Assembly: GCF_001423885.1 (NCBI RefSeq) | Contig: NZ_LMPP01000004.1 | Location: forward strand, 248,001-312,000 | Direction of reading: 5' to 3' | Origin: Rathayibacter sp. Leaf185 | GTDB taxonomy: Bacteria; Actinomycetota; Actinomycetes; Actinomycetales; Microbacteriaceae | DNA: 64,000 nt | Made by a program: the position numbers and the translations under genes | In this document: one piece after another, positions 50,751-60,526 of the stretch | How positions within the stretch are numbered: the stretch's first letter is position 1 | How the letters are laid out: each line of letters opens with the position of its first letter | The notes under the pieces: generated by a model | The model's input: only the letters and a program-made list of their open reading frames with translations | Databases searched by the model: none | What the model was told of the DNA's origin: nothing

Positions 50751-51596
50751 ATGGACAGGTCAGGTCTCGCCGAGTTCCTCCGCGGTCGCCGTGAGAGGCT
50801 CAGCCCCTCCGACGTCGGGCTGCCGAGCGGACCGCGACGCCGGACCCCCGGGCTCCGACGCGAGGAGATCGCCCAGGTCGTCGGCATGTCCGTCGACTAC
50901 TGGTCGCGACTGGAGCAGCGCCGAGCGCCGCAGCCCTCCGATCAGATGCTCGCTGCCGTCGCGCGCGGCCTCCGCCTGTCCGTCGACGAACGCGACCACC
51001 TCTTCCGCCTCGCCGGCCGGGAAGCGCCGCGACGGATGCGCCGGGACGAGCACATCGCCCCGGGGCTCCTGAGAGTCCTCGATCGGCTCGAGGACACGCC
51101 CGCTCTCATCCTCTCGGACCTCGGGGAGACGCTCGCCCAGAACGCCCTCGCGACGACGATCTTCGGCGCGGAGCGGTTCTCCGGCCTCTCGCGGAGCGGC
51201 GTCTACCGCTGGTTCGCGGACCCCGAGGAGGCGCGGCGGCACTATCCCGTCCGCGAGCAGGCCCGGCAGGGGCGGCTCCAGACGGCTCAGCTCCGGGTGG
51301 CCGCGTCCTCGCCCGACCCCGATCCGATGGCCGCCGACATCATCGCCGAGCTCCTCCCGATGAGCTCGGAGTTCCGCGAGCTCTGGGCGCTCCAGGAGGT
51401 GACCGCTCGGTTCGACGACCGCAAGACGCTGCTGCACCCGGAGGTCGGGGAGATCGAGGTCGACTGTCAGGCCCTCTTCACCGAGAACCAGGCCCAGGTC
51501 CTGCTGGTGCTCACCCCGCGGCCGGGTTCGCCGGCGGACGAGGCGATGCGACTGCTCGCCGTCGTCGGCGAGCAGCGGTTCACCCCCGCGGAGTGA
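50751..51596 (+). CDS. XRE-family regulator with MmyB-like ligand domain
   Basis: The 281-residue protein has an N-terminal HTH (about residues 10-70: LAEFLRGRRERLSP, TPGLRREEIAQVVGMSVDYWSRLEQRRAPQPSDQMLAAVARGL). A C-terminal MmyB-like domain follows (VLDRLEDTPALILSDLGETLAQNALATTIFG, then RWFADPEEARRHYP). This class commonly regulates a divergent SDR gene, as here, with a 140-bp shared promoter region. The ligand is unknown. Confidence 0.9.
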   Translation: MDRSGLAEFLRGRRERLSPSDVGLPSGPRRRTPGLRREEIAQVVGMSVDYWSRLEQRRAPQPSDQMLAAVARGLRLSVDERDHLFRLAGREAPRRMRRDEHIAPGLLRVLDRLEDTPALILSDLGETLAQNALATTIFGAERFSGLSRSGVYRWFADPEEARRHYPVREQARQGRLQTAQLRVAASSPDPDPMAADIIAELLPMSSEFRELWALQEVTARFDDRKTLLHPEVGEIEVDCQALFTENQAQVLLVLTPRPGSPADEAMRLLAVVGEQRFTPAE

Positions 51597-51608
51597 CGGG
51601 ACGAGGCG

Positions 51609-52082
51609 TCAGGCGTGCGCCGGCGCCAGTGCGTCGATGGCGGCGCGGTACGCGTCGATCGAGCGCGCCTCGCCCGGAGCGGTGATGAAGGTGTCGCGGA
51701 TCACGCCCGACTTGTCGATGAGGAAGGTCGCGCGAGTCGCGTAGCCCTTGCCCTCGAGGAACACGCCGTACTGCTTGGCGACGTCGCCGTGCGGCCAGAA
51801 GTCGGACAGCAGGGTGAAGTCGTAGCCCTGCTTCTCGCCCCAGGCGCGGAGCGTGTGCTTGGAGTCGACCGAGATGCCGATCAGCTCGACCTCGGCGTGC
51901 TCGAACAGCGCCAGGTTCTCGCGCAGGGCGCAGAACTCACCGGTGCAGGTGCCCGAGAAGGCGAGCGGGAAGAAGACGAGAGCGACGTTGCGCCGCCCGT
52001 GGAAGTCGCCGAGCTGGATGCGCTCGCCGTACTGGTTCGCGAGTTCGAAGTCGGGAGCCAGCGTGAGCTTCTCGAGAGCCAT
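51609..52082 (-). CDS. AhpE-type one-cysteine peroxiredoxin
   Basis: The 157-residue thioredoxin-fold protein reduces peroxides. It has LAPDFELANQYGERIQL and the catalytic site FFPLAFSGTCTGEFCALRENL; the peroxidatic Cys is in SGTCTGE, and a second Cys follows four residues later (GEFC). VDSKHTLRAW and FLIDKSGVIRDTF complete the pattern. ATG 52082 is preferred to an upstream start at 52133, which lacks homology. Confidence 0.9.
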   Translation of the reverse strand: MALEKLTLAPDFELANQYGERIQLGDFHGRRNVALVFFPLAFSGTCTGEFCALRENLALFEHAEVELIGISVDSKHTLRAWGEKQGYDFTLLSDFWPHGDVAKQYGVFLEGKGYATRATFLIDKSGVIRDTFITAPGEARSIDAYRAAIDALAPAHA

Positions 52083-52261
52083 CGGTCCGATGTCCTTCCG
52101 TGCGCACGAGATTCGCGCGAGCACGAGGGGCAATGCTAGACCCGCTCGAGGCCGATACCTAAGGAGGAGGGGGATTCGGCCGCTCCGCGCGCTCGCACTG
52201 GTGCAATCCCACAGACACCTGAGCGGTTCCGTCGTGGATCGTCACAGATGCCCGGAATCGC

Positions 52262-52303
52262 TAGGCTGATCCAGGTGCTCGCGCGGGACCCGTCATCCGG
52301 GTC
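52262..52303 (+). promoter_or_regulatory. Possible aceE promoter and leader hairpin
   Basis: TAGGCT at 52262 resembles an actinobacterial -10. A leader hairpin GACCCG-n5-CGGGTC (52287-52303) follows within a predicted untranslated region of about 100 bases before the GTG at 52378. The evidence is positional only. Confidence 0.3.
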
Positions 52304-52377
52304 GAGAACGCGCGGATCTGCACCGCTTCATGAGAGTGATGTCTCGGGCACGATCTGCCCCCAGAGAGAGGTCGAGG

Positions 52378-55104
52378 GTGACTGTTAACGATCAGGACCC
52401 GTATTCCGTCGGTCACGTGGACTCGGACCCCGAGGAAACGTCGGAGTGGAACGAGTCGCTCGATGCGCTCGTCGAGGAGCGGGGGGCCGGTCGCGGACGT
52501 GACGTCATGCTCAGCCTCCTCAAGCGCTCCAAGGAGCTGCACCTCGGTGTGCCGATGGTTCCGACCACGGACTACATCAACACGATCGCGGCCGAGAACG
52601 AGCCCGAGTTCCCGGGCGACGAGGACGTCGAGCGCCGCTACCGCGCCTGGATCCGCTGGAACGCGGCCATCCTCGTGCACCGCGCGCAGCGCCCCGGCAT
52701 CGGAGTGGGCGGCCACATCTCGACGTACGCGTCCAGCGCGTCGCTCTACGAGGTCGGCTTCAACCACTTCTTCCGCGGCCAGGACCACCCGGGCGGCGGC
52801 GACCAGATCTTCATCCAGGGTCACGCCTCCCCCGGCCCGTACGCACGCGCCTTCCTCGAGGGACGTCTGAGCGAGCACCAGCTCGACGGCTTCCGCCAGG
52901 AGAAGTCGCACCAGGGCGGTGGGCTCTCGAGCTATCCGCACCCGCGCCTCATGCCGGAGTTCTGGCAGTTCCCGACCGTGTCGATGGGCCTCGGTCCGAT
53001 CAACGCGATCTACCAGGCGCAGGCGAACAAGTACCTCACCAACCGTGGCATCAAGGACGCCTCCGACCAGCAGGTCTGGGCGTTCCTCGGTGACGGCGAG
53101 ATGGACGAGGTCGAGTCGCGCGGTCAGCTGCAGGTCGCGGCCAACGACGGGCTCGACAACCTCAACTTCATCGTCAACTGCAACCTGCAGCGCCTGGACG
53201 GGCCCGTCCGCGGCAACGGCAAGATCGTGCAGGAGCTCGAGTCGTACTTCCGCGGTGCCGGCTGGAACGTCATCAAGCTGATCTGGGGCCGCGAGTGGGA
53301 CGACCTGCTCGCCCGCGACACCGAGGGCGCGCTCCTCGACCTGATGAACAAGACGCCCGACGGCGACTTCCAGACCTACAAGACGGAGGACGGCGCCTAC
53401 GTCCGCGAGAACTTCTTCGGCCGCGACGAGCGCGCGAAGAAGCTGGTCGAGGACATGACCGACGAGCAGATCTGGGGCCTTCGCCGCGGTGGTCACGACT
53501 ACCGCAAGATCTACGCCGCCATGAAGGCCGCGACGGAGCACAAGGGCCAGCCGACCGTCATCCTCGCCCACACCATCAAGGGCTACGGTCTCGGCCGCAG
53601 CTTCGAGGGCCGCAACGCGACCCACCAGATGAAGAAGATGACGCTCGACAACCTCAAGGGCTTCCGCGACACCATGCGGATCCCGATCACGGATGCGCAG
53701 CTCGAGGAGAACCCCTACCTCCCGCCGTACTACCACCCCGGTCAGGGCGACGAGGCGATCGAGTACATGCAGGAGCGCCGTCGTGCGCTCGGCGGCTACC
53801 TGCCCGAGCGCCGCTCCAAGTACACGCAGCTCACCCTGCCGGACGACTCCGCGTACGCGATCGGCAAGAAGGGCTCGGGAACGCAGGAGATCGCCACCAC
53901 CATGGCGTTCGTCCGGATCCTCAAGGACATCCTGCGCTCGAAGGACTTCGGCAACCGCGTCGTGCCGATCATCCCCGACGAGGCCCGCACCTTCGGGATG
54001 GACGCGTTCTTCCCGAACGCGAAGATCTACAACCCCCGCGGCCAGCACTACACCTCGGTCGACCGCGAGCTCCTGCTCGCCTACAAGGAGAGCCCCCAGG
54101 GGCAGATCCTGCACGTCGGCATCAACGAGGCGGGTGCCCTGGCGGCGTTCACCGCGGTCGGCACCTCGTACTCGACTCAGGGCGAGCCGCTCATCCCGGT
54201 CTACGTCTTCTACTCGATGTTCGGGTTCCAGCGCACGGGCGATGCCATCTGGGCGGCGGGCGACATGATGTCGCGCGGCTTCATGATCGGTGCGACGGCG
54301 GGGCGCACCACGCTCACCGGCGAGGGTCTCCAGCACGCGGACGGGCACTCCCCGATCCTCGCGGCGACCAACCCGGCCGTGGTCAGCTACGACCCGGCGT
54401 ACGGCTACGAGATCGCGCACATCGTGCAGAGCGGACTCGAGCGCATGTACGGCGGGAAGCACGAGGACCCGAACGTCATGTACTACATCGCGGTCTACAA
54501 CGAGCCGATCGTGCAGCCCAAGGAGCCCGAGGACGTCGACGTCGAGGGCATCGTCCGCGGCATCCACCGCGTCTCCTGGGGTCAGTGGGACGGCCCGAAG
54601 GCTCAGCTTCTCGCCTCCGGAGTCGCCGTGCCGTGGGCCATCGAGGCGCAGAAGCTCCTCGCCGAGGACTGGGGCGTGTCGGCCGATGTCTGGTCCGTCA
54701 CCTCGTGGAACGAGCTGCGGCGCGACGGCATCAAAGCCGAGCACCACAACTTCCTCCACCCCGAGGACGAGGCCCAGGTGCCCTACGTGACGCAGAAGCT
54801 GGCCGACGCGAAGGGTCCCTTCGTCGCCGTGTCCGACTTCTCGCACCAGGTCCCCGACCAGCTGCGGCAGTTCATCCCGGGCGACTTCGCGACGCTCGGA
54901 GCCGACGACTTCGGCTTCTCGGACACCCGTGCCGCCGCGCGCCGCTACTTCAAGATCGACGGTCCGTCGGTCGTGGTGCGCACGCTGCAGCTGCTGGCCA
55001 AGCGCGGCGAGGTCGACCCCTCGCTCGCGGTCCAGGCGATCGAGAAGTACCGACTGCTCGACGTCAACGCCGGCACCACCGGCAACGCGGGCGGCGAGAG
55101 CTGA
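52378..55104 (+). CDS. aceE: Pyruvate dehydrogenase E1 component, homodimeric type
   Basis: AceE decarboxylates pyruvate with thiamine diphosphate and feeds acetyl groups to E2, giving acetyl-CoA. From the GTG at 52378 (AGAGAGG upstream) it has 908 residues, the usual length. Seen are [39 protein letters not shown]-like phrasing ([14 protein letters not shown]), the ThDP motif [14 protein letters not shown] ending in [19 protein letters not shown] and [14 protein letters not shown]. An ATG at 52330 would add 16 residues without support. fasR begins 11 bp downstream, linking acetyl-CoA supply to lipid synthesis. Confidence 0.96.
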   Translation: MTVNDQDPYSVGHVDSDPEETSEWNESLDALVEERGAGRGRDVMLSLLKRSKELHLGVPMVPTTDYINTIAAENEPEFPGDEDVERRYRAWIRWNAAILVHRAQRPGIGVGGHISTYASSASLYEVGFNHFFRGQDHPGGGDQIFIQGHASPGPYARAFLEGRLSEHQLDGFRQEKSHQGGGLSSYPHPRLMPEFWQFPTVSMGLGPINAIYQAQANKYLTNRGIKDASDQQVWAFLGDGEMDEVESRGQLQVAANDGLDNLNFIVNCNLQRLDGPVRGNGKIVQELESYFRGAGWNVIKLIWGREWDDLLARDTEGALLDLMNKTPDGDFQTYKTEDGAYVRENFFGRDERAKKLVEDMTDEQIWGLRRGGHDYRKIYAAMKAATEHKGQPTVILAHTIKGYGLGRSFEGRNATHQMKKMTLDNLKGFRDTMRIPITDAQLEENPYLPPYYHPGQGDEAIEYMQERRRALGGYLPERRSKYTQLTLPDDSAYAIGKKGSGTQEIATTMAFVRILKDILRSKDFGNRVVPIIPDEARTFGMDAFFPNAKIYNPRGQHYTSVDRELLLAYKESPQGQILHVGINEAGALAAFTAVGTSYSTQGEPLIPVYVFYSMFGFQRTGDAIWAAGDMMSRGFMIGATAGRTTLTGEGLQHADGHSPILAATNPAVVSYDPAYGYEIAHIVQSGLERMYGGKHEDPNVMYYIAVYNEPIVQPKEPEDVDVEGIVRGIHRVSWGQWDGPKAQLLASGVAVPWAIEAQKLLAEDWGVSADVWSVTSWNELRRDGIKAEHHNFLHPEDEAQVPYVTQKLADAKGPFVAVSDFSHQVPDQLRQFIPGDFATLGADDFGFSDTRAAARRYFKIDGPSVVVRTLQLLAKRGEVDPSLAVQAIEKYRLLDVNAGTTGNAGGES

Positions 55105-55115
55105 CGGACGGCTCC

Positions 55116-56390
55116 GTGCTCTCCCCCGACGACGCCTCGTCGGTCACGCGGGATCTGCCCTCGGAGCGCTCGGCCCCCCGGCCGGGCGCTCCGAAGACCA
55201 AGGAGCAGACCCTCGCGTGGCTGCGCACGATCGCAGGTGAACTCGCGACGCAGACCATCAAGCGCCTCGAGGACACGCTGCCCTGGTACGGCAGCATGCC
55301 TCCGGGGCGGCGGTCCTCGGTCGGGCTGGTCGCCCAGGCCGGCATCACGTCGTTCATCTCGTGGTTCGACGACCCGTCGGCGACGGCGTGGATCGCGGCC
55401 GACGTCTTCGGCGCCGCGCCGCGCGAGCTGCTGCGCTCGGTCTCACTGACCCAGACGCTGCAGCTGATCAAGGTCACCGTCGAGGTGGTCGAGGACCGCG
55501 TCAAGAACGGCGGAGTCGACCTCCGCGAGGCGATCCTGCTCTACTCCCGCGAGATCGCCTTCGCCGCGGCCGATGTCTACGCCAGGGCGGCCGAGGCCCG
55601 CGGCCTCTGGGACGCGCGGCTCGAGGCCCTCGTCGTCGACTCGATCCTCACGGGCGAGGCCGACGACGAGCTCCCGAGCCGGATCGCGGCCCTGGGCTGG
55701 CACGGGCACGGCGAGGTCGCCGTGCTCGTCGGCACCGCCCCCAAGATGCTCGACGTCGACCAGTTGCGCCGCACGGCCCGGCACATGGCAGCGGACGTGC
55801 TCATCGGCGTCCAGGGCAGCCGGCTCGTGCTGGTCATCGGCCGTGCAGAGCCGAGCGAGAGCGCCACGGAGGAGTCCGGCCCGCCGGTCGCGTTCCTCGA
55901 GATCGCGGAGGCGCTCGAGCCCGGCTTCGGGACGGGGCACCTCGTCCTCGGCCACGAGGTCCCGACGCTCGTCGAGGCCTCGCGCAGCGCCCGCGCGGCC
56001 CTCGCCGGCTTCGCGGTCGCCCGCTCCTGGCGCAACGCCCCGCGGCCGGTCAACGCCGACGATCTGCTGCCCGAGCGGGCCCTCGCCGGCGATCCGCTCG
56101 CCCGCCAGAGCCTGATCACGCAGATCTACCGCCCGCTGCAGAAGCACTCGACCGAGCTGCTGACGACGCTGTGGGCCTACCTCGACAACGGACGCTCCCT
56201 CGAGGCGACCGCGCGCGAGCTGTTCGTGCACCCGAACACGGTGCGCTACCGCCTCAAGCGCGTCGCCGAGGTGATCGGCTGGGACGCGACCGGTGCCCGC
56301 GAGGCGCTCATCCTCCAGTCGGCCCTCATCCTCGGCTCGATGAGCGACCCGGACGGTGCCGTTCGTCGCCGTCCGGCCCCGCGCAAGTAG
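55116..56390 (+). CDS. fasR: FasR-like PucR/CdaR-type regulator of fatty acid synthesis
   Basis: The 424-residue protein has an all-helical N-terminal region (LRTIAGELATQTIKRLEDTLPWYGSMPPGRRSSVGLVAQAGI) and a C-terminal HTH_30 (YLDNGRSLEATARELFVHPNTVRYRLKRVAEVIGWD, about residues 350-385). In Streptomyces the PucR-type FasR encoded just before fabD activates the fab operon; position and fold match here. The start is GTG 55116. A palindromic element lies between it and fabD. It differs from the mycobacterial FasR, which is TetR-type. Confidence 0.87.
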   Translation: MLSPDDASSVTRDLPSERSAPRPGAPKTKEQTLAWLRTIAGELATQTIKRLEDTLPWYGSMPPGRRSSVGLVAQAGITSFISWFDDPSATAWIAADVFGAAPRELLRSVSLTQTLQLIKVTVEVVEDRVKNGGVDLREAILLYSREIAFAAADVYARAAEARGLWDARLEALVVDSILTGEADDELPSRIAALGWHGHGEVAVLVGTAPKMLDVDQLRRTARHMAADVLIGVQGSRLVLVIGRAEPSESATEESGPPVAFLEIAEALEPGFGTGHLVLGHEVPTLVEASRSARAALAGFAVARSWRNAPRPVNADDLLPERALAGDPLARQSLITQIYRPLQKHSTELLTTLWAYLDNGRSLEATARELFVHPNTVRYRLKRVAEVIGWDATGAREALILQSALILGSMSDPDGAVRRRPAPRK

Positions 56391-56393
56391 CAC

Positions 56394-56422
56394 CTTGTAG
56401 ACCCGCCACAAGCTCTTTGTGG
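56394..56422. promoter_or_regulatory. Palindromic candidate FasR operator upstream of fabD
   Basis: CTTGTAG-n5-CCACAAG (56394-56412) is an inverted repeat with one mismatch per arm. The second arm also pairs with TTGTGG at 56417-56422 (CCACAA-n5-TTGTGG). These overlapping palindromes lie in the 88-bp fasR-fabD gap, where the regulator of the fab genes should bind; alternatively they form an attenuating hairpin. Confidence 0.5.
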
Positions 56423-56478
56423 TTTGTCAGTACCTCAGAGCGCCCCACTCGGCGGCGCGGATCGGAAGACTGAACTCT

Positions 56479-57402
56479 GTGATCGTCGTCGTCGCCCCGG
56501 GTCAGGGCTCCCAGACCCCCGGATTCCTCGTGCCCTGGTTGGCCGTCCCCTCCGTCGCCGAGCAGGTCGCCGCGCACTCGGAGGCGGTGGGCATCGATCT
56601 CGCCGCCCACGGCACCGACTCGGACGCGGACACCCTCCGCGACACCGCCGTCGCCCAGCCGCTGATCGTCTCAGCCGGCCTGGTGACGCTCACCGCGCTG
56701 CTCGAAGGCGGACGCCGCGAGCGCGTCGCCGGGATCGCCGGCCACTCCGTCGGAGAGATCACGGCCGCGGCAGGAGCCGGTGTGCTCACCGAGTCCGACG
56801 CCCTCGTCTTCGTCCGCGAGCGGGCCCGCGCGATGGCCTCCGCCGCCGCCACCACGCCGACCGCCATGAGCGCCGTCCTGGGCGGTGACGAGGAGGCACT
56901 CCTCGCCCGCCTCGCCGAGCTCGGCCTCGAGCCCGCCAACTACAACGGCGGTGGCCAGATCGTCGTCGCCGGTGCTGTGGAGGCGCTCCAGGCACTCAAG
57001 GACGAGCCGGTCCCCGGCACCCGGGTCATCCCGCTGCAGGTCGCCGGTGCGTTCCACACCCGCTACATGGCGCCGGCGCGTGACGAGCTCGCCGCCGTCG
57101 CCGAGGCGATCACGCCCTCCGACCCGACGCTGCGTCTCTGGACGAACCGCGACGGCTCGGTCGTCACCTCCGGCGCCGCGTTCCTCGACCTGCTCGTCGG
57201 TCAGGTCGCCTCCCCGGTGCGCTGGGACCTCTGCATGGCGGCGTTCGCCGATGCCGGCGTCACCGGCCTCATCGAACTCGCGCCGGCGGGAGCCCTCGTC
57301 GGTCTCGCCAAGCGCGGACTCAAGGGCCTCCCGACCCTCGCGGTCAAGACCCCTGACGACCTGGGCGCCGCCCACGCCTTCATCGACGAGCACGCTGCGT
57401 AG
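56479..57402 (+). CDS. fabD: Malonyl-CoA:ACP transacylase
   Basis: FabD loads malonyl groups onto ACP for fatty acid elongation. The 307-residue protein starts VIVVVAPGQGSQTPGFL, has the nucleophile in AGHSVGEITAAAGAG (Ser near residue 91), VRERARAM, NYNGGGQIVVAG, and QVAGAFHTRYM with the catalytic His. The start is GTG 56479; an upstream ATG at 56419 lies inside the operator region. It is the first gene of the fabD-fabH-acpP-fabF operon. Confidence 0.95.
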   Translation: MIVVVAPGQGSQTPGFLVPWLAVPSVAEQVAAHSEAVGIDLAAHGTDSDADTLRDTAVAQPLIVSAGLVTLTALLEGGRRERVAGIAGHSVGEITAAAGAGVLTESDALVFVRERARAMASAAATTPTAMSAVLGGDEEALLARLAELGLEPANYNGGGQIVVAGAVEALQALKDEPVPGTRVIPLQVAGAFHTRYMAPARDELAAVAEAITPSDPTLRLWTNRDGSVVTSGAAFLDLLVGQVASPVRWDLCMAAFADAGVTGLIELAPAGALVGLAKRGLKGLPTLAVKTPDDLGAAHAFIDEHAA

Positions 57403-57414
57403 CAGGAGAGACAG

Positions 57415-58419
57415 ATGACCAACCCGACCCTCACCCAGTCCAGCGGCAGCGCCTACACGCGCATCCTCGGCATCGGAGCCGCGCGCGGCGATCTCGTCGT
57501 GCCCAACGACGACCTCGTCGGCCCGATCAACTCCTCCGACGAGTGGATCCGCCAGCGCACCGGCATCATCGAGCGCCGCCGCGCCTCGACCGAGGTCCAG
57601 GCCGTCGACCTCGCCACCACGGCCTCGCTCGAGGCGATCGAGAAGGCAGGCATCCGCCCGGACCAGATCGGGCTCGTCCTCGTCTCGACCATCAGCAACA
57701 CGGTGCAGACCCCGTCGCTCGCGGCACTGCTGGCCGACCGCATCGGCGCGAACCCCGCTCCGGCCTACGACATCTCGGCCGCCTGCGCCGGCTACACCTA
57801 CGGCATCGCCCAGGCCGACTCGTTCGTCCGCTCCGGTCTCGCCGAGTACGTGCTGGTCGTGGGCACCGAGAAGCTCTCGGACCTCGTCAAGTCGACCGAC
57901 CGCAGCATCTCGTTCCTGCTCGGCGACGGCGCGGGCGCCGCAGTCGTCGGCCCGAGCGACTCCGCGGGCATCTCGAAGACCGTCTGGGGCTCCGACGGCT
58001 CCAAGTGGGACACGGTCGGCATGGACAACCCGCTGCAGGCCTACCGCGACGGCGTGGCCGAGTGGCCGACGCTGCGCCAGGACGGTCCCTCGGTCTTCCG
58101 CTGGGCGGTCTGGGAGATGGCGAAGGTCGCGAAGCAGGCGCTGGCCGAGGCGGGGATCGAGGCCTCCGATCTCGCCGCCTTCATCCCGCATCAGGCCAAC
58201 ATGCGGATCATCGACGAGCTCGCCAAGCAGCTGAAGCTCCCCGAGACCGTCGCCATCGGCCGCGACATCGAGACGACCGGCAACACGTCGGCCGCCTCCA
58301 TCCCGCTGGCGACCCACCGCCTGCTCGAGGAGCACCCCGAGCTCAGCGGCGGCCTCGCCCTGCAGATCGGATTCGGAGCCGGACTCGTCTTCGGCGCGCA
58401 GGTCGTGGTGCTCCCGTAG
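57415..58419 (+). CDS. fabH: 3-oxoacyl-ACP synthase III
   Basis: FabH condenses an acyl-CoA primer with malonyl-ACP; in these bacteria it usually takes branched primers. The 334-residue protein has ISAACAGYTYGI with the active Cys near 122, IPHQANMRIIDELAKQL (His near 260) and TGNTSAASIPLA (Asn near 290). SSDEWIRQRTGIIERR near the start is typical. ATG 57415 follows AGGAGAGA. Confidence 0.96.
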   Translation: MTNPTLTQSSGSAYTRILGIGAARGDLVVPNDDLVGPINSSDEWIRQRTGIIERRRASTEVQAVDLATTASLEAIEKAGIRPDQIGLVLVSTISNTVQTPSLAALLADRIGANPAPAYDISAACAGYTYGIAQADSFVRSGLAEYVLVVGTEKLSDLVKSTDRSISFLLGDGAGAAVVGPSDSAGISKTVWGSDGSKWDTVGMDNPLQAYRDGVAEWPTLRQDGPSVFRWAVWEMAKVAKQALAEAGIEASDLAAFIPHQANMRIIDELAKQLKLPETVAIGRDIETTGNTSAASIPLATHRLLEEHPELSGGLALQIGFGAGLVFGAQVVVLP

Positions 58420-58524
58420 GGGGCGCAGGACCACCCCTAAGCTGACCTACGGTCACGACGACAACCCGTTTCTCGACGGCTACCGCTCGACGAACACCTC
58501 ATCACACCCCTCAAGGAGAGAACC

Positions 58525-58773
58525 ATGGCACTGTCCACCGAAGAAGTCCTCGCCGGCCTGGCCGAACTGGTCAATGACGAGACCGGCATCGCGACCGATT
58601 CCGTCGAGCTGGACAAGTCGTTCACCGACGACCTCGACATCGACTCCATCTCGATGATGACCATCGTCGTCAACGCAGAGGAGAAGTTCGACGTGAAGAT
58701 CCCGGACGACGAGGTCAAGAACCTCAAGACGGTCGGCGACGCGGTCACCTTCATCGTCAAGGCCTCCGCGTAG
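58525..58773 (+). CDS. acpP: Acyl carrier protein
   Basis: The 82-residue acidic protein carries growing fatty acids on 4'-phosphopantetheine attached to Ser41 in DLDIDSISMMTI; the usual DSL is DSI here. KFDVKIPDDEVKNLKTVGDAVTFI is standard. ATG 58525 follows AAGGAGAG. Confidence 0.96.
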   Translation: MALSTEEVLAGLAELVNDETGIATDSVELDKSFTDDLDIDSISMMTIVVNAEEKFDVKIPDDEVKNLKTVGDAVTFIVKASA

Positions 58774-58807
58774 TCAGCGCTCCGCGCATCCCGTCCGCGC
58801 GGCGGAC

Positions 58808-58839
58808 ACCCCGGCCCGGGCCCCCGCCCGGCCCGGGGT
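58808..58839 (+). terminator. GC-rich hairpin between acpP and fabF
   Basis: Two 14-base arms (58808-58821 and 58826-58839) pair at 12 positions and are almost pure G/C. It lies in the 105-bp acpP-fabF gap and may attenuate transcription so that acpP is made in excess over fabF (inference). There is no T-run. Confidence 0.4.
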
Positions 58840-58878
58840 GCGCCCGGCGCCCACCCGTCACGGAACAGAGAACTCGTC

Positions 58879-60120
58879 ATGACCAAGAAGATCGTCGTCA
58901 CCGGCATCGGTGCCAGCACCCCCCTGGGTGGGACCGCCCGGGAGTCCTGGGACGCACTGCTCGCCGGTGAGTCAGGAGTCCGGAGCATCGAGGCCGACTG
59001 GGTCGCCCAGCACGATCTCCCCGTCACGTTCGCCGCCCAGGCGAAGGTGCGCCCGGAGGAGGTCCTGCCGCGTCCCGAGGCCAAGCGCCTCGATCCGTCC
59101 AGTCAGTTCGCGCTGATCTCGGCGCGCGAGGCGTGGGCCGACTCGGGTCTCGCCGACGCCGATGTCGACCCGCTGCGCGTAGGAGTCGACTACTCGACCG
59201 GCATCGGCGGTCTCTGGACTCTGCTCGACGCCTGGGACACCCTCCGCGAGCGCGGACCGCGCCGCGTCCTCCCGATGACGATCCCGATGCTCATGCCCAA
59301 CGCCGCAGCAGCAGCGATCAGCATGTCCATCCCCTCCCGGGCCTACGCGCGCACCGACGTCTCCGCCTGCGCCTCGAGCACCGAGGCGATCGCCAACGCC
59401 TACGAGCACCTCCAGCGCGGCCTCGCCGATGTCGTCATCGCCGGCGGCACCGAGTCGGTCGTGCACCCGCTGCCCATCGCCGCCTTCGCCGCGATGCAGG
59501 CCCTGTCGCGCCGCAACGACGACCCGGCCACCGCCTCCCGCCCCTACGACGTCACGCGCGACGGATTCGTCCTCGGCGAGGGCGCCGGCACCCTCATCCT
59601 CGAGACCGAGGAGCACGCCCTCGCCCGCGGAGCCCGCATCTACGCGGAGCTCGCCGGCGGTGCTGTGACCAGCGACTCGTACCACATCACCGCGCCCGAC
59701 CCCGAGGGGTCCGCCGCCGCCCGGGCCATGATCGAGGCCCTCGAACAGGCCGGAGCAGCGCGCACCGACGTCACCCACGTCAACGCGCACGCCACCAGCA
59801 CGCCCGTCGGCGACATCGCCGAGTACCGCGCCCTGGCCCGCGTCTTCGGCGACCACCTCCCGAACATCGCCGTCTCGGCCACCAAGGCCGCGACCGGCCA
59901 CCTCCTCGGCGGCACCGGCGCACTCGAGGCGATCTTCACGGTGCTCGCTCTGCACGAGCGCACCGCGCCGCCGACGATCAACCTCACGGAGCAGGATCCG
60001 CAGATCCCGCTCGACGTGGTGACGAGCCCGCGCAAGCTGGGCGACGGACCGCTTGTCGCCCTCTCCAACTCGTTCGGGTTCGGTGGGCACAATGCTGTTG
60101 CCGCGTTCCGGTCGGTGTAG
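58879..60120 (+). CDS. fabF: 3-oxoacyl-ACP synthase II
   Basis: FabF elongates acyl-ACP with malonyl-ACP. The 413-residue protein has VSACASSTEAIANAYEHLQRG (active Cys near 166), HVNAHATSTPVGD and TKAATGHLLGGTGALEAIF (the two catalytic His), and NSFGFGGHNAV at the end. The last six codons and stop are part of a perfect 18-bp hairpin. It closes the fab operon. Confidence 0.96.
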   Translation: MTKKIVVTGIGASTPLGGTARESWDALLAGESGVRSIEADWVAQHDLPVTFAAQAKVRPEEVLPRPEAKRLDPSSQFALISAREAWADSGLADADVDPLRVGVDYSTGIGGLWTLLDAWDTLRERGPRRVLPMTIPMLMPNAAAAAISMSIPSRAYARTDVSACASSTEAIANAYEHLQRGLADVVIAGGTESVVHPLPIAAFAAMQALSRRNDDPATASRPYDVTRDGFVLGEGAGTLILETEEHALARGARIYAELAGGAVTSDSYHITAPDPEGSAAARAMIEALEQAGAARTDVTHVNAHATSTPVGDIAEYRALARVFGDHLPNIAVSATKAATGHLLGGTGALEAIFTVLALHERTAPPTINLTEQDPQIPLDVVTSPRKLGDGPLVALSNSFGFGGHNAVAAFRSV

Positions 60121-60154
60121 CGGGGCGTAGCCGCCTTACACCGACCGGAACGCG
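60102..60154. terminator. Perfect 18-bp hairpin containing the end of fabF
   Basis: Arms 60102-60119 and 60137-60154 are exact reverse complements with a 17-base loop. The left arm encodes the last fabF codons, and the TAG stop ends at the first base of the loop. It should act as terminator, but without a T-run. Confidence 0.75.
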
Positions 60155-60160
60155 GGCGGC

Positions 60161-60487
60161 GCCGCTCCCTGCGCGGCGCCGGCGCGTCCGCTGTCGAGAT
60201 GATTGCGGATCGCAGGGCCGGTGCGGTGCGGCGACGGTGATTCGCTGGACGCGAATCGCCGGATGCGCCTCGTGCCGCGACGGTGGTCTGCAAGCGCACC
60301 TGTCAGGGCGTGAGCTTCGCCGCGCACTTCGGCAGGGGGTGCCGCATGAGGACGCCTTCTGGAGAGGCTCACCGCGAGGCGTATCCGGCGAATCGCGTCC
60401 CAGCGAATCGCCGTCGCAGAACGCAGGACGCTCTGCGAAACACACCACCCCGACGAGCCGACTGCGCGACGCCGCGCAGGGAGCGGC
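60161..60487. repeat. Large 330-bp imperfect inverted-repeat element
   Basis: Outer arms 60161-60178 and 60470-60487 are exact 18-base reverse complements. Inner arms 60231-60272 and 60375-60417 (about 42 bases) pair with four or five differences and one gap, with sequences between that do not pair. The centre, about 60273-60374, is unique. With the hairpins on each side it fills the 389-bp gap between fabF and the DUF3145 gene. No gene is supported inside. Confidence 0.75.
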
Positions 60488-60495
60488 GTCGAAGA

Positions 60496-60526
60496 TGCAC
60501 CGAGTGGGGTCAGCCCACTCGGTGCA
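60496..60526. terminator. Perfect 13-bp hairpin whose loop holds the DUF3145 stop codon
   Basis: Arms 60496-60508 and 60514-60526 (TGCACCGAGTGGG and its exact complement) enclose a 5-base loop that contains the stop codon of the minus-strand gene. It mirrors the fabF arrangement on the other side of the gap. Confidence 0.75.
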
